64,000 bases of DNA from DAIRDK01 sp035403225 (GTDB lineage: Bacteria > Bacteroidota > Bacteroidia > Bacteroidales > FEN-979). Shown in pieces: positions 8,776 to 17,694 of this stretch. The stretch lies in assembly GCA_035403225.1 (NCBI GenBank), contig DAONET010000006.1, positions 51,548 through 115,547 of the forward strand, given 5' to 3'. Both the position numbers and the translations under genes were made by a program. How positions within the stretch are numbered: position 1 is the stretch's first letter; the number at the start of each line of letters is the position of its first letter. Under the pieces are notes generated by a model. The model was not told where the DNA came from. It did no database searches and worked only from the letters and a program-made list of their open reading frames with translations.

Positions 8776-9602
8776 GTTACGACCAATACAGTCCATCCGG
8801 ATTCCGGTTACTTCCACTGGTAGTAAAAAACCTGTTGATCATCAACGGGCTGGTGTACCTGGCCCAGGTCACGATGGAAAATGTCTGGCAGATAGACCTG
8901 ACAAACATCCTGGGACTTCATTATTTTCAATCGGAGCATTTTCGTCCTTACCAGTTCGTGACCTACATGTTCCTGCACGGGAGTTTCATGCACGTGTTCC
9001 TGAACATGTTCGCTCTCTGGATGTTCGGTTACCTCCTGGAGAACTTCTGGGGGCCGAAACGGTTTTTGTCGTTTTACCTGGTAACAGGCATCGGAGCGGC
9101 TATCGTCCAAATGGCCGTCAGTTACTGGGATATTTCCTCCATGCAGGCTGCCGCCGCCGCTTACGCCCAACAACCTTCGGTTGACGGCTTCGTTTTATTT
9201 GTCAGGAAATATTTCCCGATTTATTACGAGCATCATGAGATGATCAGGGGATTGATCAGCCAGTGGACAGTCGCACCGGGGAACCCGGAAATGGCTGCCA
9301 CTTCGGTTCAGTATATCAACGACCTGATGCGGATCCGCATGGATGTGCCTACTATCGGAGCCTCCGGCGCCGTGTACGGGATCCTGCTGGCCTTCGGAAT
9401 GATGTTCCCGAACATGCTGATTTATATCTATTTCCTTTTCCCTATCAAAGCAAAATGGATGGTGCTGATTTACGGCGCAATCGAAATTGCTTCAGGAATC
9501 TCCAACAACCCGTCCGACAACGTAGCCCATTTCGCTCACCTCGGAGGGATGATCTTTGGTTTCTTTATGATCTTATACTGGAAAAAGAAAGCACGATACT
9601 GA
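8772..9602 (+). CDS. rhomboid family intramembrane serine protease (first copy)
   Basis: A 276-residue polytopic protein with the rhomboid fold. The catalytic serine is Ser198 in TIGASGAVYG and the catalytic His is in NVAHFAHLGG near 253-256; HGSFMHVFLNM is the conserved loop-1/TM2 region. Rhomboids cut transmembrane segments of other membrane proteins inside the bilayer. Between TM3 and the active-site helix there is an insertion of about 70 residues (120-190), longer than in GlpG. The ATG overlaps the mutL stop by four bases (ATGA), so translation is probably coupled. Both catalytic residues are present, so it should be active. Confidence 0.93.
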   Translation: MSYDQYSPSGFRLLPLVVKNLLIINGLVYLAQVTMENVWQIDLTNILGLHYFQSEHFRPYQFVTYMFLHGSFMHVFLNMFALWMFGYLLENFWGPKRFLSFYLVTGIGAAIVQMAVSYWDISSMQAAAAAYAQQPSVDGFVLFVRKYFPIYYEHHEMIRGLISQWTVAPGNPEMAATSVQYINDLMRIRMDVPTIGASGAVYGILLAFGMMFPNMLIYIYFLFPIKAKWMVLIYGAIEIASGISNNPSDNVAHFAHLGGMIFGFFMILYWKKKARY

Positions 9603-9618
9603 CGTATAAACAGTGATC

Positions 9619-10557
9619 ATGAATACCGGATTCAGTCAGCCCGTTTTTGGGAACCGATCCTTTTTCAGAGAGAAGTCGGTCCTATCGTACCTGGTGTTGC
9701 TCAACATTGCAGTGTGGGCCATCATTCAGGCGCTTCGGGTAGTTCTTTTCCTGTATAACAGGCAGACCGGTGGAGAAGAGCTTCACCGGATCATCAATCT
9801 CCTGGCTGTTCCCGCGTACCTGCCTACCCTGGCCCATCAACCCTGGAGCCTGTTTACATACATGGTGTTGCACGAGAATATCTGGCACATCCTTTTTAAC
9901 ATGCTCTGGTTGTACTGGTTCGGGAAGATATTCCTGCAGTATCTCAGTCAACGTCAGCTGTTGATCACCTACCTGTTGGGAGGTCTCGCCGGGGCGCTGG
10001 TCTACATCCTGTCGTATAACATCTTCCCGGTCTTCGCCGAAGCACTGCCTGTTTCCTGTGCACTCGGGGCTTCGGCCTCGGTAATGGCCATCGTGACCGC
10101 CATCTCTTTTTATGTCCCCAACTACAGCATCTCCTTGTTGTTCCTGGGCCGGATCAAGATCGTGTACCTCGCTATCGCCCTCTTTGTGCTGGACTTTTTC
10201 ATGATCCCGAGCGGCAATGCCGGAGGACATCTGGCCCACATCGGGGGCGCCCTGTTCGGATTCGCCTGGGCCATGCTCATCACTCCATCCGTCAGCCGGA
10301 AAATGCATTCCCGCTATCAACAGTTCACCGATGAGTTGAAGAATATCTTTCTAAAGAAAAAAAACAACCGCAAACAAACCGGTGGTTCGTCATCGTATGG
10401 CGGACGGCCCATGACGGACGAAGCATACAATGACCAGCGGGCCAAAAGCCAGAAACGTATTGATGATATCCTGGAAAAGATCTCTCGTGGCGGCTATGAG
10501 AGTCTGACCCGCGAAGAAAAAGACTTTCTCTTCCGGTCATCGAAGAAAAACGGATAA
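9619..10557 (+). CDS. rhomboid family intramembrane serine protease (second copy, with DUF6576 tail)
   Basis: A 312-residue rhomboid that follows the first copy by 16 bases. The nucleophile is Ser152 in ALGASASV and the His lies in GGHLAHIGG (about 204-207); HENIWHILFNM is the conserved loop-1 region. After the last membrane helix a charged tail of about 80 residues ends in a short helical segment (RIDDILEKISRGGYESLT) that I recognise as the DUF6576 extension often fused to Bacteroidota rhomboids. A GTG at 9613 is also in frame, but the ATG at 9619 gives the normal N-terminus. It differs from its neighbour by lacking the long internal insertion and by carrying the tail, so the two are not simple duplicates. 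Confidence 0.92.
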   Translation: MNTGFSQPVFGNRSFFREKSVLSYLVLLNIAVWAIIQALRVVLFLYNRQTGGEELHRIINLLAVPAYLPTLAHQPWSLFTYMVLHENIWHILFNMLWLYWFGKIFLQYLSQRQLLITYLLGGLAGALVYILSYNIFPVFAEALPVSCALGASASVMAIVTAISFYVPNYSISLLFLGRIKIVYLAIALFVLDFFMIPSGNAGGHLAHIGGALFGFAWAMLITPSVSRKMHSRYQQFTDELKNIFLKKKNNRKQTGGSSSYGGRPMTDEAYNDQRAKSQKRIDDILEKISRGGYESLTREEKDFLFRSSKKNG

Positions 10558-10559
10558 CC

Positions 10560-11669
10560 ATGCCAGCAAAAAAAGGAAGAAGAGTTTCATGGCTGAGTAA
10601 ATTCATGATATTTCTCAATATCCTGATGGTACTGGCTCTTTTTTGTTCGTATGGCGCCCGTTATATCGATCCCAGGATGTGCTGGCCCCTCGCTTTAGCA
10701 GGGCTCGCCTACCCCATCATTCTGATAATCAACTTGTTTTTTGTCGTGCTTTGGCTGGTCAGGTGGAAAAAATACATTTTCCTCTCCCTGATTTCCATCC
10801 TTATCGGTTGGGCCGAGTTGATGACCATCTTTCCCATCCATTTCTCTGATCCTCAGTTACCTGCTGAAGAGACGATCAAGATGATGACGTACAATACCCA
10901 CGGATTCAACTATCCTAAAACCGATAAAGTGGTCACCCAGAACCGTGCGCTTGACTTTATCCGGAAAGAAAAACCCGGGATCCTTTGTTTTCAGGAATTC
11001 AAGCCCCGTGGAGAATATACGATTAAAACCCTGGGTGACACGTTGGGTCTTTCGTACTCCTATCAGAAGAATTATCTGGAATACAAGGATAAAGAGGTAG
11101 TATACGGGATGGCCATTTATTCGAAATACCCGATCCTGCAGACCGGGTTTCTGAAAGATGACCGGAACAGGGTGTTCGCCATCTGGACCGATATAGCGAG
11201 CGGTAAGGATACTCTCCGCATTTACAACTGCCATCTGGTATCCGTCAGGTTTGGCACGGGTGATTATTCGTTTTATGAAGACCTGAAAAATCAATCTACC
11301 GAAAAAATTGATTATAAAGGAGGTATATTCAAGATAGTCAAAAAGTTGAAACGTGCCTTCATCTCCCGTTCCGGGCAGACTGACCGGCTTGTTACCTCCA
11401 TCGGACAATCTCCCCACCCGGTACTGCTGGGTGGCGATCTGAACGATAGTCCCTTCTCGTACAGTTACCATCATTTGTCGGGAAAGTTAAAGGACAGTTA
11501 CCGGGAAGCCGGAAAAGGCTGGTCGGGGAATACTTTTGCCGGACAACTTCCTTCGTATCGCATCGACTACCTCATGTTCAGCAAGAAGATGAGAGCCGGG
11601 AATTACCAAAAATACCAGATTGACTATTCTGATCATTATCCTATCTCTATATTGATAACCAAGCGCTGA
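10560..11669 (+). CDS. membrane-anchored endonuclease/exonuclease/phosphatase family protein
   Basis: A 369-residue protein with three N-terminal membrane helices (about residues 15-95) and then an EEP-fold catalytic domain. The motifs MTYNTHGFN, CFQEF (metal-binding Glu), LLGGDLNDSP and SDHYPI (catalytic His) are all present. Such proteins cleave phosphodiester or phosphomonoester bonds in nucleic acids, phospholipids or inositides. The domain lies after the last helix and is likely extracytoplasmic. It starts two bases after the stop of the second rhomboid gene and is followed four bases later by uvrB. Because it is membrane-bound, a DNA repair role by association is not safe to assume. Confidence 0.88.
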   Translation: MPAKKGRRVSWLSKFMIFLNILMVLALFCSYGARYIDPRMCWPLALAGLAYPIILIINLFFVVLWLVRWKKYIFLSLISILIGWAELMTIFPIHFSDPQLPAEETIKMMTYNTHGFNYPKTDKVVTQNRALDFIRKEKPGILCFQEFKPRGEYTIKTLGDTLGLSYSYQKNYLEYKDKEVVYGMAIYSKYPILQTGFLKDDRNRVFAIWTDIASGKDTLRIYNCHLVSVRFGTGDYSFYEDLKNQSTEKIDYKGGIFKIVKKLKRAFISRSGQTDRLVTSIGQSPHPVLLGGDLNDSPFSYSYHHLSGKLKDSYREAGKGWSGNTFAGQLPSYRIDYLMFSKKMRAGNYQKYQIDYSDHYPISILITKR

Positions 11670-11673
11670 TACT

Positions 11674-13692
11674 GTGGATTTCAAGCTAACTTCTGAATTC
11701 ATCCCTACCGGTGATCAGCCGGAGGCCATCCGGCAGCTGGTGGAAGGCGTCGAGCGGGGCGATCCCGCGCAGGTGCTCCTGGGGGTGACTGGATCAGGCA
11801 AGACCTACACCATCGCCAATGTGATCAACCAGGTACAGCGCCCGACCCTGGTCCTGAGCCACAATAAAACGCTCGCTGCACAGCTGTACGGGGAGTTCAA
11901 ACAGTTTTTTCCGGAAAACGCCGTTGAGTTTTTCGTTTCCTATTATGATTATTACCAACCGGAAGCTTACATCCCGGTGACGAACACGTATATCGAAAAA
12001 GACCTTTCCATCAACGAGGAGATCGAGAAGCTCCGGCTCAGCACCTCTTCCTCCCTGCTGACAGGACGGCGTGACATTGTCGTGGTCTCCTCTGTTTCCT
12101 GTATATATGGGATCGGCAATCCCGATGAGTTCGAAAAGAATGTCATCCGGATCAGGATGGGTGAAACCCTCAGCCGGAACCGTTTTCTGCACGCTCTCGT
12201 AGACAGTCTCTATTCCCGTTCCGAGACGGATTTCACCCGTGGAAAATTCAGGGTGAAGGGTGACTCGGTGGATGTTTTTCCCGCCTATCTCGACATTGGT
12301 TACCGGATCATCTTCTTCGGTGATGAGATTGAGAGCATCGACTCCATTGAACCCATGACGGGCAAGGTCATCAGTCCTTTTGAGCAGGTGAACATTTTCC
12401 CGGCCAACATCTTTGTTACTTCTCCCGACAAGATGAAATCGGCGTTGTTGGAGATACAGGATGATATGATCCGTCAGGCAGCCTGGTTCCGTGAGAATGG
12501 AAAGGAGCTGGAGGCAAAGCGGATAGAAGACCGTGTATCCTATGATATCGAGATGATGCGTGAGCTGGGTTACTGTTCGGGCATCGAAAATTACTCCAGG
12601 TATTTCGACGGGCGTACCGCCGGTTCGCGTCCTTTCTGCCTGCTCGATTATTTCCCTTCCGATTTTCTGTTGGTGATCGACGAGAGCCACGTCACCGTCC
12701 CGCAGATCCGGGCGATGTACGGCGGTGACCGGTCACGCAAGCACAACCTGGTGGAATACGGCTTCCGTCTTCCTTCAGCCATGGACAACCGTCCGCTGAA
12801 GTTTGACGAATTTGAGGCGATGGTGGGACAGACCATCTATGTCAGCGCCACCCCGGCCGAATATGAATTACAGCAATCCGAAGGAATCGTGGTAGAGCAG
12901 GTGATCCGTCCCACCGGTCTCCCCGACCCCGAAATAGTAGTGAGACCCAGCCAAAACCAGATCGACGACCTGATGGACGAGATTGAAAAACGGAAGCAGA
13001 AGAATGAGCGGGTGCTGGTGACCACGCTCACCAAACGGATGGCTGAAGAGCTGACCAAATACCTGTCTGATCTCGACATCCGTTGCCGGTACATCCATTC
13101 CGACGTCGTCACTCTCGAACGGGTAGAGATCATGCGCGACCTGCGGCTCGGCGCCTTCGATGTCCTGGTGGGCGTCAACCTGCTGCGTGAAGGACTCGAT
13201 CTGCCGGAAGTCTCGCTGGTGGCGATCCTCGATGCCGATAAGGAAGGGTTCCTCCGGTCGGAGCGGTCCCTCACCCAGACAGCCGGCCGGGCTGCCCGTA
13301 ACCTCAACAGCCTCGTGATCATGTATGCCGATAAAATCACCGAATCGATGCAGCGCATGATGGACGAGACGAACCGCAGGAGAGTGAAACAGCTGGCTTA
13401 CAACGCCGAACATCATATCACCCCGAAACAGATCGTCAAGAGCACGAAAGATATCCTCGGCCAGACAGCAGTCGCCGATGCCTTCGGAAAAGGGCCGGTG
13501 GGTTATATCGAACCCGATCGCATAGATGTGGCCGCCGATCCGGTGGCTCAGTATATGCCCAAAGAGAAACTTCGGAAGATGATCACCCGGTCGAAGAAAG
13601 AGATGGAAGAAGCCGTGAAGAAACTTGATTTCCTGGAAGCTGCCCGTCTGCGGGATGAGATCAAGCTGCTGGAAAAATACCTGGAAAAATAA
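11674..13692 (+). CDS. uvrB: excinuclease ABC subunit UvrB
   Basis: A 672-residue UvrB, the damage-verifying helicase-like subunit of UvrABC nucleotide excision repair. Walker A GVTGSGKT is near residues 38-45, DESHVT serves as motif II, the beta-hairpin region has YYDYYQPEAYIP, and the C-terminal UVR domain (EAARLRDEI) that binds UvrC is present. It starts with GTG at 11674, the only start that gives the standard N-terminus, four bases after the EEP gene. A bidirectional hairpin follows. Length and motifs are ordinary for the family. Confidence 0.98.
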   Translation: MDFKLTSEFIPTGDQPEAIRQLVEGVERGDPAQVLLGVTGSGKTYTIANVINQVQRPTLVLSHNKTLAAQLYGEFKQFFPENAVEFFVSYYDYYQPEAYIPVTNTYIEKDLSINEEIEKLRLSTSSSLLTGRRDIVVVSSVSCIYGIGNPDEFEKNVIRIRMGETLSRNRFLHALVDSLYSRSETDFTRGKFRVKGDSVDVFPAYLDIGYRIIFFGDEIESIDSIEPMTGKVISPFEQVNIFPANIFVTSPDKMKSALLEIQDDMIRQAAWFRENGKELEAKRIEDRVSYDIEMMRELGYCSGIENYSRYFDGRTAGSRPFCLLDYFPSDFLLVIDESHVTVPQIRAMYGGDRSRKHNLVEYGFRLPSAMDNRPLKFDEFEAMVGQTIYVSATPAEYELQQSEGIVVEQVIRPTGLPDPEIVVRPSQNQIDDLMDEIEKRKQKNERVLVTTLTKRMAEELTKYLSDLDIRCRYIHSDVVTLERVEIMRDLRLGAFDVLVGVNLLREGLDLPEVSLVAILDADKEGFLRSERSLTQTAGRAARNLNSLVIMYADKITESMQRMMDETNRRRVKQLAYNAEHHITPKQIVKSTKDILGQTAVADAFGKGPVGYIEPDRIDVAADPVAQYMPKEKLRKMITRSKKEMEEAVKKLDFLEAARLRDEIKLLEKYLEK

Positions 13693-13710
13693 TCCTGGCT
13701 TTCAAACAAA

Positions 13711-13748
13711 AAGAAAAGGCCGTCGCGATAACGCTACGGCCTTTTCTT
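13711..13748. terminator. bidirectional terminator between uvrB and the FKBP operon
   Basis: AAGAAAAGGCCGT (13711-13723) and its exact reverse complement (13736-13748) form a long stem around a 12-base loop. A/T runs on both sides let it end the uvrB transcript and the leftward FKBP transcript. Confidence 0.88.
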
Positions 13749-13765
13749 TCAGGAAAAATATCGAT

Positions 13766-15070
13766 TTACTTCACTCCGAGTAACTCAACATCAAATACCA
13801 GCGTGGAATAGGGAGGAATTTGTCCCATATCGCGTTCGCCATAACCAATGGACGAAGGGATCACGAGGATGGCTTTGCCGCCAACCTTCATCTTGGCAAT
13901 ACCTTCATCCCATCCCTTGATCACCTGTCCTTGTCCGAGTGTGAATTCAAAGGGTTCGTTACGATCGCGGGAAGAATCGAACTTGGTTCCGTCCAGCAGC
14001 GTTCCGGTGTAATGAACCTTAACCTTTTTGCCTGGCATAGCCTGGGCGCCGGTTCCTTTCACCTTCTCGATATAATACAAGCCGCTTGCTGTCGGTTTTG
14101 CAGTGATTTTCTTGGCTTTCAGGTATGCGTCCCTGTCTTTGCCTTCATTCTGTTTTGCATTTGCTTTTTTCACTTCGTCTGCTTTTTTCTTGTCAGCCTG
14201 TTCTTTATCAACCTGGGCTTTTGTCTGGATATCTAAAACTTCAACGTTATACACGAGGGCAGTATACGGAGCGATGACACCACCGCGACCCTGAGCACCA
14301 AAAGCAAGTTCCGAAGGAACGATCATGGTAGCTTTGGATCCTTTGGTCATCTTGATAATACCTTCTTCGAAACCAGGGGTATCAAAAGGCTTTCCATATT
14401 CCATCCGCACGGGTTCGTTCCGGTCGGAGGTGGAGAAAATCTTATTGCCATCAATGGTTCCCACCACGAAGTTCATTTTCACGAACATACCGGTATCAAT
14501 CTTCGGTCCTTTCCCTTTCTGGGATTCTATGTAATACAAACCGGATTCGGTCGGAGTCGCGGTGATCTTGTTATCAGCCATGTACTTGGCGATTTTCGAT
14601 TTTTCGGCTTCCATCAGTTTCTTCAAAGGCTGACAGTCTTTCAGGTAAATATGAAACTTGATCACGCTGTTGCTGTCGATGAAAGGAGGCAGTGATTGCT
14701 GACGGAATGTTTTCCGGAAGAGGGAATCGGCAGAGACAATGAACACAGCGCTATCACCGGGGCTCATCATTCTCATTCCTTCATAGATGTCGCCTTTGAA
14801 ATCGGAAGGCGGAAGCGTGAACTGCACCGGCGCACCGTTCATCTGAACCTTACTATCGAACAATAAGGAATCTTTTTCGGTCGTGTAGCGCATCTCAAGA
14901 GTTACAAAATCGCCGGTCTTGGCTTTAACCGTGTCGGTGCTGACTTTGTACAGTTTATAATACATCCCCGATTCGGTCTTGTCGAAACCGGGGAACTTGG
15001 AAGTGCACCCCAGCGACGTAAGGGCAACCATCACGAGGATGGCCAACGGATTAAAAAACACTTTTTTCAT
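13766..15070 (-). CDS. three-domain FKBP-type peptidyl-prolyl isomerase lipoprotein
   Basis: A 434-residue lipoprotein (lipobox SLGC) with three consecutive FKBP-like units: a degenerate one at about 35-150, a second at about 178-283 (VPSELAFGAQGRGG, PYTALVYNVEVL) and a canonical third at about 330-434 (GWDEGIAKMKVGGKA, IPPYSTLVFDVELL). A lysine-rich, probably coiled linker (about 284-328) separates the last two. It should speed cis-trans isomerisation at proline in periplasmic proteins and may act as a chaperone. It is the last gene of a four-gene leftward operon behind two other FKBP genes. Only the last unit appears to keep most of the aromatic pocket. Confidence 0.92.
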   Translation of the reverse strand: MKKVFFNPLAILVMVALTSLGCTSKFPGFDKTESGMYYKLYKVSTDTVKAKTGDFVTLEMRYTTEKDSLLFDSKVQMNGAPVQFTLPPSDFKGDIYEGMRMMSPGDSAVFIVSADSLFRKTFRQQSLPPFIDSNSVIKFHIYLKDCQPLKKLMEAEKSKIAKYMADNKITATPTESGLYYIESQKGKGPKIDTGMFVKMNFVVGTIDGNKIFSTSDRNEPVRMEYGKPFDTPGFEEGIIKMTKGSKATMIVPSELAFGAQGRGGVIAPYTALVYNVEVLDIQTKAQVDKEQADKKKADEVKKANAKQNEGKDRDAYLKAKKITAKPTASGLYYIEKVKGTGAQAMPGKKVKVHYTGTLLDGTKFDSSRDRNEPFEFTLGQGQVIKGWDEGIAKMKVGGKAILVIPSSIGYGERDMGQIPPYSTLVFDVELLGVK

Positions 15071-15105
15071 GATCTAGAGATTACTCAGTTTGATGATTAC
15101 TATTT

Positions 15106-16032
15106 TCATTTAATTTCAAGAACTTCAATTTCATAAACAACCGGAGAATAAGGCGGGATAAGCTCTTCGAGCCCCATTTCCCCGTATGCCAGTGAAGAAG
15201 GCACCACCAGAATCGCCTTCCCCCCTTTCTTCATGTATGATATTCCCTCTTCCCATCCGGCAACGGTTGATTTGTCGCCCATGACAAATGTGAAGGGAGT
15301 GTATTCAAAAAGGGAGTCAAAGATACCGTTTTTTATGGCTTCATCCTTCAACGACGTCTCTATTATTTTACCATCTGTGAGCCGGGCGATATATTGAACG
15401 GTGACTGCATTGCCCGGTTGGACGTTCTTTCCTTTTCCGGCGCGGGTTTCAAAATAATACAATCCCGATTTCGTGGGTTTATCCCGGAAGCCTTTCTCCT
15501 TCAGGAAAGTTGCGATTTTTTCCGGTTCACTGTGTCTGAACTCCTCCAACATCTTGGTCCGGGCCTCAGCCAGGGCCTTTCTGCGCTTTTCCGATTCTGC
15601 CTTCGGAATGCGTTCCCGGATACGGACATCCAGGAACACGCCGGTAGTGTCGGTGATGAAATGAGGCAATTCAGGCATGCGGAAAAAAGTCAGGAAGAGA
15701 TCGCGCCCCTTCAGGATGAACGTAGCACTATCGCCGGCATGCATCATCATCAGTGCGGTATACAGATCACCCTGGTAAACAGGCTGCTCCAGGACAATAT
15801 GGTCAGTGAGCAGGTTATCCATGACGGTAGAAAGGAATATGGTATCGGGGGTATACAATTTCATGCTGACGACTACTTCGTCGCCGGGAATGATCTTCTC
15901 TCCTTCTTTATGCTGCTGGTGGAATTGATAGTACATTCCTCCTTCCCCTTCCGAAAAGCCGGGATGCACCCGGTGACACGACATAAGGGGAACGACTGCC
16001 AGCAATAATATTACCGGGAGGATCCTTTTCAT
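15106..16032 (-). CDS. two-domain FKBP-type peptidyl-prolyl isomerase lipoprotein
   Basis: A 308-residue lipoprotein (lipobox LMSC). The N-terminal half (about 25-150) is a divergent FKBP-like unit with LYTALMMMHAGDSATFI, and the C-terminal half (about 195-308) is a recognisable FKBP domain with GWEEGISYMKKGGKA, VPSSLAYGEMG and IPPYSPVVYEIEVL. Its layout equals the first two units of the next gene, so one of the pair probably arose by domain duplication. Its ATG overlaps the stop of the upstream one-domain FKBP gene by four bases. A role in folding of outer-membrane or secreted proteins is inferred from location. Confidence 0.9.
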   Translation of the reverse strand: MKRILPVILLLAVVPLMSCHRVHPGFSEGEGGMYYQFHQQHKEGEKIIPGDEVVVSMKLYTPDTIFLSTVMDNLLTDHIVLEQPVYQGDLYTALMMMHAGDSATFILKGRDLFLTFFRMPELPHFITDTTGVFLDVRIRERIPKAESEKRRKALAEARTKMLEEFRHSEPEKIATFLKEKGFRDKPTKSGLYYFETRAGKGKNVQPGNAVTVQYIARLTDGKIIETSLKDEAIKNGIFDSLFEYTPFTFVMGDKSTVAGWEEGISYMKKGGKAILVVPSSLAYGEMGLEELIPPYSPVVYEIEVLEIK

Positions 16033-16601
16033 TTTTTGTTTTTATTGTTTACCATCTTGACCGAAACCATTTCCAGGTCATATACCAGCGTAGCTCCCGG
16101 CGGGATCCCGCGGGCATCGCCTAATAATCCGTAACCAAGTCGTGATGGGATGATGACTTTCGCCCTGTCGCCCTGACGCATCAGCATAATGGCTTCCTGA
16201 AGGCCGGGTTCTATTTCACCGTACCCAACCACGAGTTTGATTGGTCCCAGGGAATCGGAAGAAGCAATCTTCTCTCCATTCAGTAAACTCAGCTGATAAC
16301 GAATCTCTGCAGTTTTTCCGCGCTCCGCTGCGGCGCCGGTTCCCTGACGGTAAATGAGGTATCTTACGCCCGTTGGAGTGGTCGTCATATGCCACCCGTG
16401 ACGGGCAATGAAATCACGAATCTCCTGATCTTCTGTCCGGGAAATCCCTTTGTTGTAATTTATCAGGGTGTCGTCCATCATCCGGATGTTCGAGGTGGAA
16501 CGCACCGGCCCCGGATCCCTCCGGCAGGACGACAACGCAAATACCAATCCGGCAACAGCCAGACCAGTGATGATCTCACGGAAAGAAACGCGAAAAATCA
16601 T
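16029..16601 (-). CDS. single-domain FKBP-type isomerase lipoprotein (GldI-like)
   Basis: A 190-residue lipoprotein (lipobox ALSSC) with one FKBP domain at about 75-185 (VGYGEIEPGLQEAIMLMRQGDRA, trimmed motif IPPGATLVYDLEMV). In flavobacteria the gliding protein GldI is a lipoprotein of this type and is encoded near ndk and a DHH-family gene; the same neighbours are here, so it may be the GldI counterpart. That assignment rests on context and is not certain, since gliding is not shown. I prefer the ATG at 16601; a TTG at 16607 overlapping the upstream stop is also possible. Confidence 0.85.
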   Translation of the reverse strand: MIFRVSFREIITGLAVAGLVFALSSCRRDPGPVRSTSNIRMMDDTLINYNKGISRTEDQEIRDFIARHGWHMTTTPTGVRYLIYRQGTGAAAERGKTAEIRYQLSLLNGEKIASSDSLGPIKLVVGYGEIEPGLQEAIMLMRQGDRAKVIIPSRLGYGLLGDARGIPPGATLVYDLEMVSVKMVNNKNKK

Positions 16602-16603
16602 GA

Positions 16604-17623
16604 TCAATATACTGAACTTAATGGCTCTTTATATAACGGCAACAATGCCCGGAACTTCTCAATGGTCTCTTCCATAGAAACATAACTATTTGCTCCGGAA
16701 GCATTTACATGACCTCCACCATTAAAATGATCCCTGGCCAACGCATCTACCTTGAATGAACCTTTTGATCTGAACGAAGCGCGGATAGCATTATCACGTT
16801 CTGAGAAAAGAGCGGCCAGGTTGATCCCGTCAATGGAAAGGGCATAATTGACAACCCCTTCGGTATCACCCACTTCATAGTTGAAACGGTCGAGCTCTTC
16901 AGAAGTAAGCGAGATATAGGCAGTATGGTACTCAGGTAAGACCACCAGCTTCTGACTCAGTGCATACCCAAGCAGGCGAAGCCGGCTTTCGGAATAGGTA
17001 TCGTATACCAACCGGTGGATGTGCTCCCCGTCAATCCCTTTTTTATAGAGATCCGCTACGATCTCATATGTACGCACATGATTGCAGGAGTAACTGTAAG
17101 AACCGGTATCGGTGGTGATCCCGACATAGATGCATTCTGCTATTTCTTTGTTTATCAAATCTTTATCACCTGATGCCGCAATGAATTCGTAGACCAGTTC
17201 CGCAGTCGATGAAACCGCCACTTTGGAAATCATCATGTCGAATTGATTGGCCGGCAGTTTATGATGATCTATCAGGATCTTCACGGCTTTCGATGCTTTG
17301 GCTGCTTCCGATGCGCCACTGAGCCGTTCCAGGCTGTTATAATCCACGCTGAAGATCACCTCCGCTTCTTCGATGGCTTCCAGACACCTCTCCTTCTCCC
17401 TGGTAAAAACCATGATCTCTTCCCGCCAGGGCATCCAGGCTAAAAAGTTCGGGTACGGATCGGGCGTCATGATCCTGACCTGGTGATTTTTCATCCGGAG
17501 ATAGCCATATAAAGCCAGGCTGGCTCCTATTGCATCACCATCGGGGTTGGTATGGGAGGTGATGAGAATCTTGCGGGGAACCGATAAATACCCCGTAATT
17601 TTAGTAAAATCAGTGTATTCCAA
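16604..17623 (-). CDS. DHH/DHHA1 phosphoesterase (NrnA-like nanoRNase/pAp phosphatase)
   Basis: A 339-residue protein of the NrnA type. The DHH domain has SHTNPDGDAIGA (metal-binding Asp), FSVDYNSLER and LIDHHKLP; the C-terminal DHHA1 domain has GGGHVNASGA. NrnA-type enzymes degrade short oligoribonucleotides and dephosphorylate 3'-phosphoadenosine 5'-phosphate. The second activity would recycle the by-product of PAPS-dependent sulfotransferases such as the one at 647-1738, though the two genes are far apart. It is the first gene of the FKBP operon and is transcribed away from ndk. Confidence 0.9.
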   Translation of the reverse strand: MEYTDFTKITGYLSVPRKILITSHTNPDGDAIGASLALYGYLRMKNHQVRIMTPDPYPNFLAWMPWREEIMVFTREKERCLEAIEEAEVIFSVDYNSLERLSGASEAAKASKAVKILIDHHKLPANQFDMMISKVAVSSTAELVYEFIAASGDKDLINKEIAECIYVGITTDTGSYSYSCNHVRTYEIVADLYKKGIDGEHIHRLVYDTYSESRLRLLGYALSQKLVVLPEYHTAYISLTSEELDRFNYEVGDTEGVVNYALSIDGINLAALFSERDNAIRASFRSKGSFKVDALARDHFNGGGHVNASGANSYVSMEETIEKFRALLPLYKEPLSSVY

Positions 17624-17641
17624 GGTGTCGGTTTTTGACCA

Positions 17642-17657
17642 TATATTTGCAAAATTA
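17642..17657. promoter_or_regulatory. abutting divergent -7 boxes (ndk and DHH operon)
   Basis: TATATTTG (17642-17649, + strand) faces ndk and CAAAATTA (17650-17657, the complement of TAATTTTG) faces the DHH gene. Both match TAnnTTTG exactly and touch with no gap. I see no clear -33 TTTG for either. Confidence 0.5.
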
Positions 17658-17694
17658 AAGATTTTACCTGAATTTTACTTAAAATGTGAATGAA

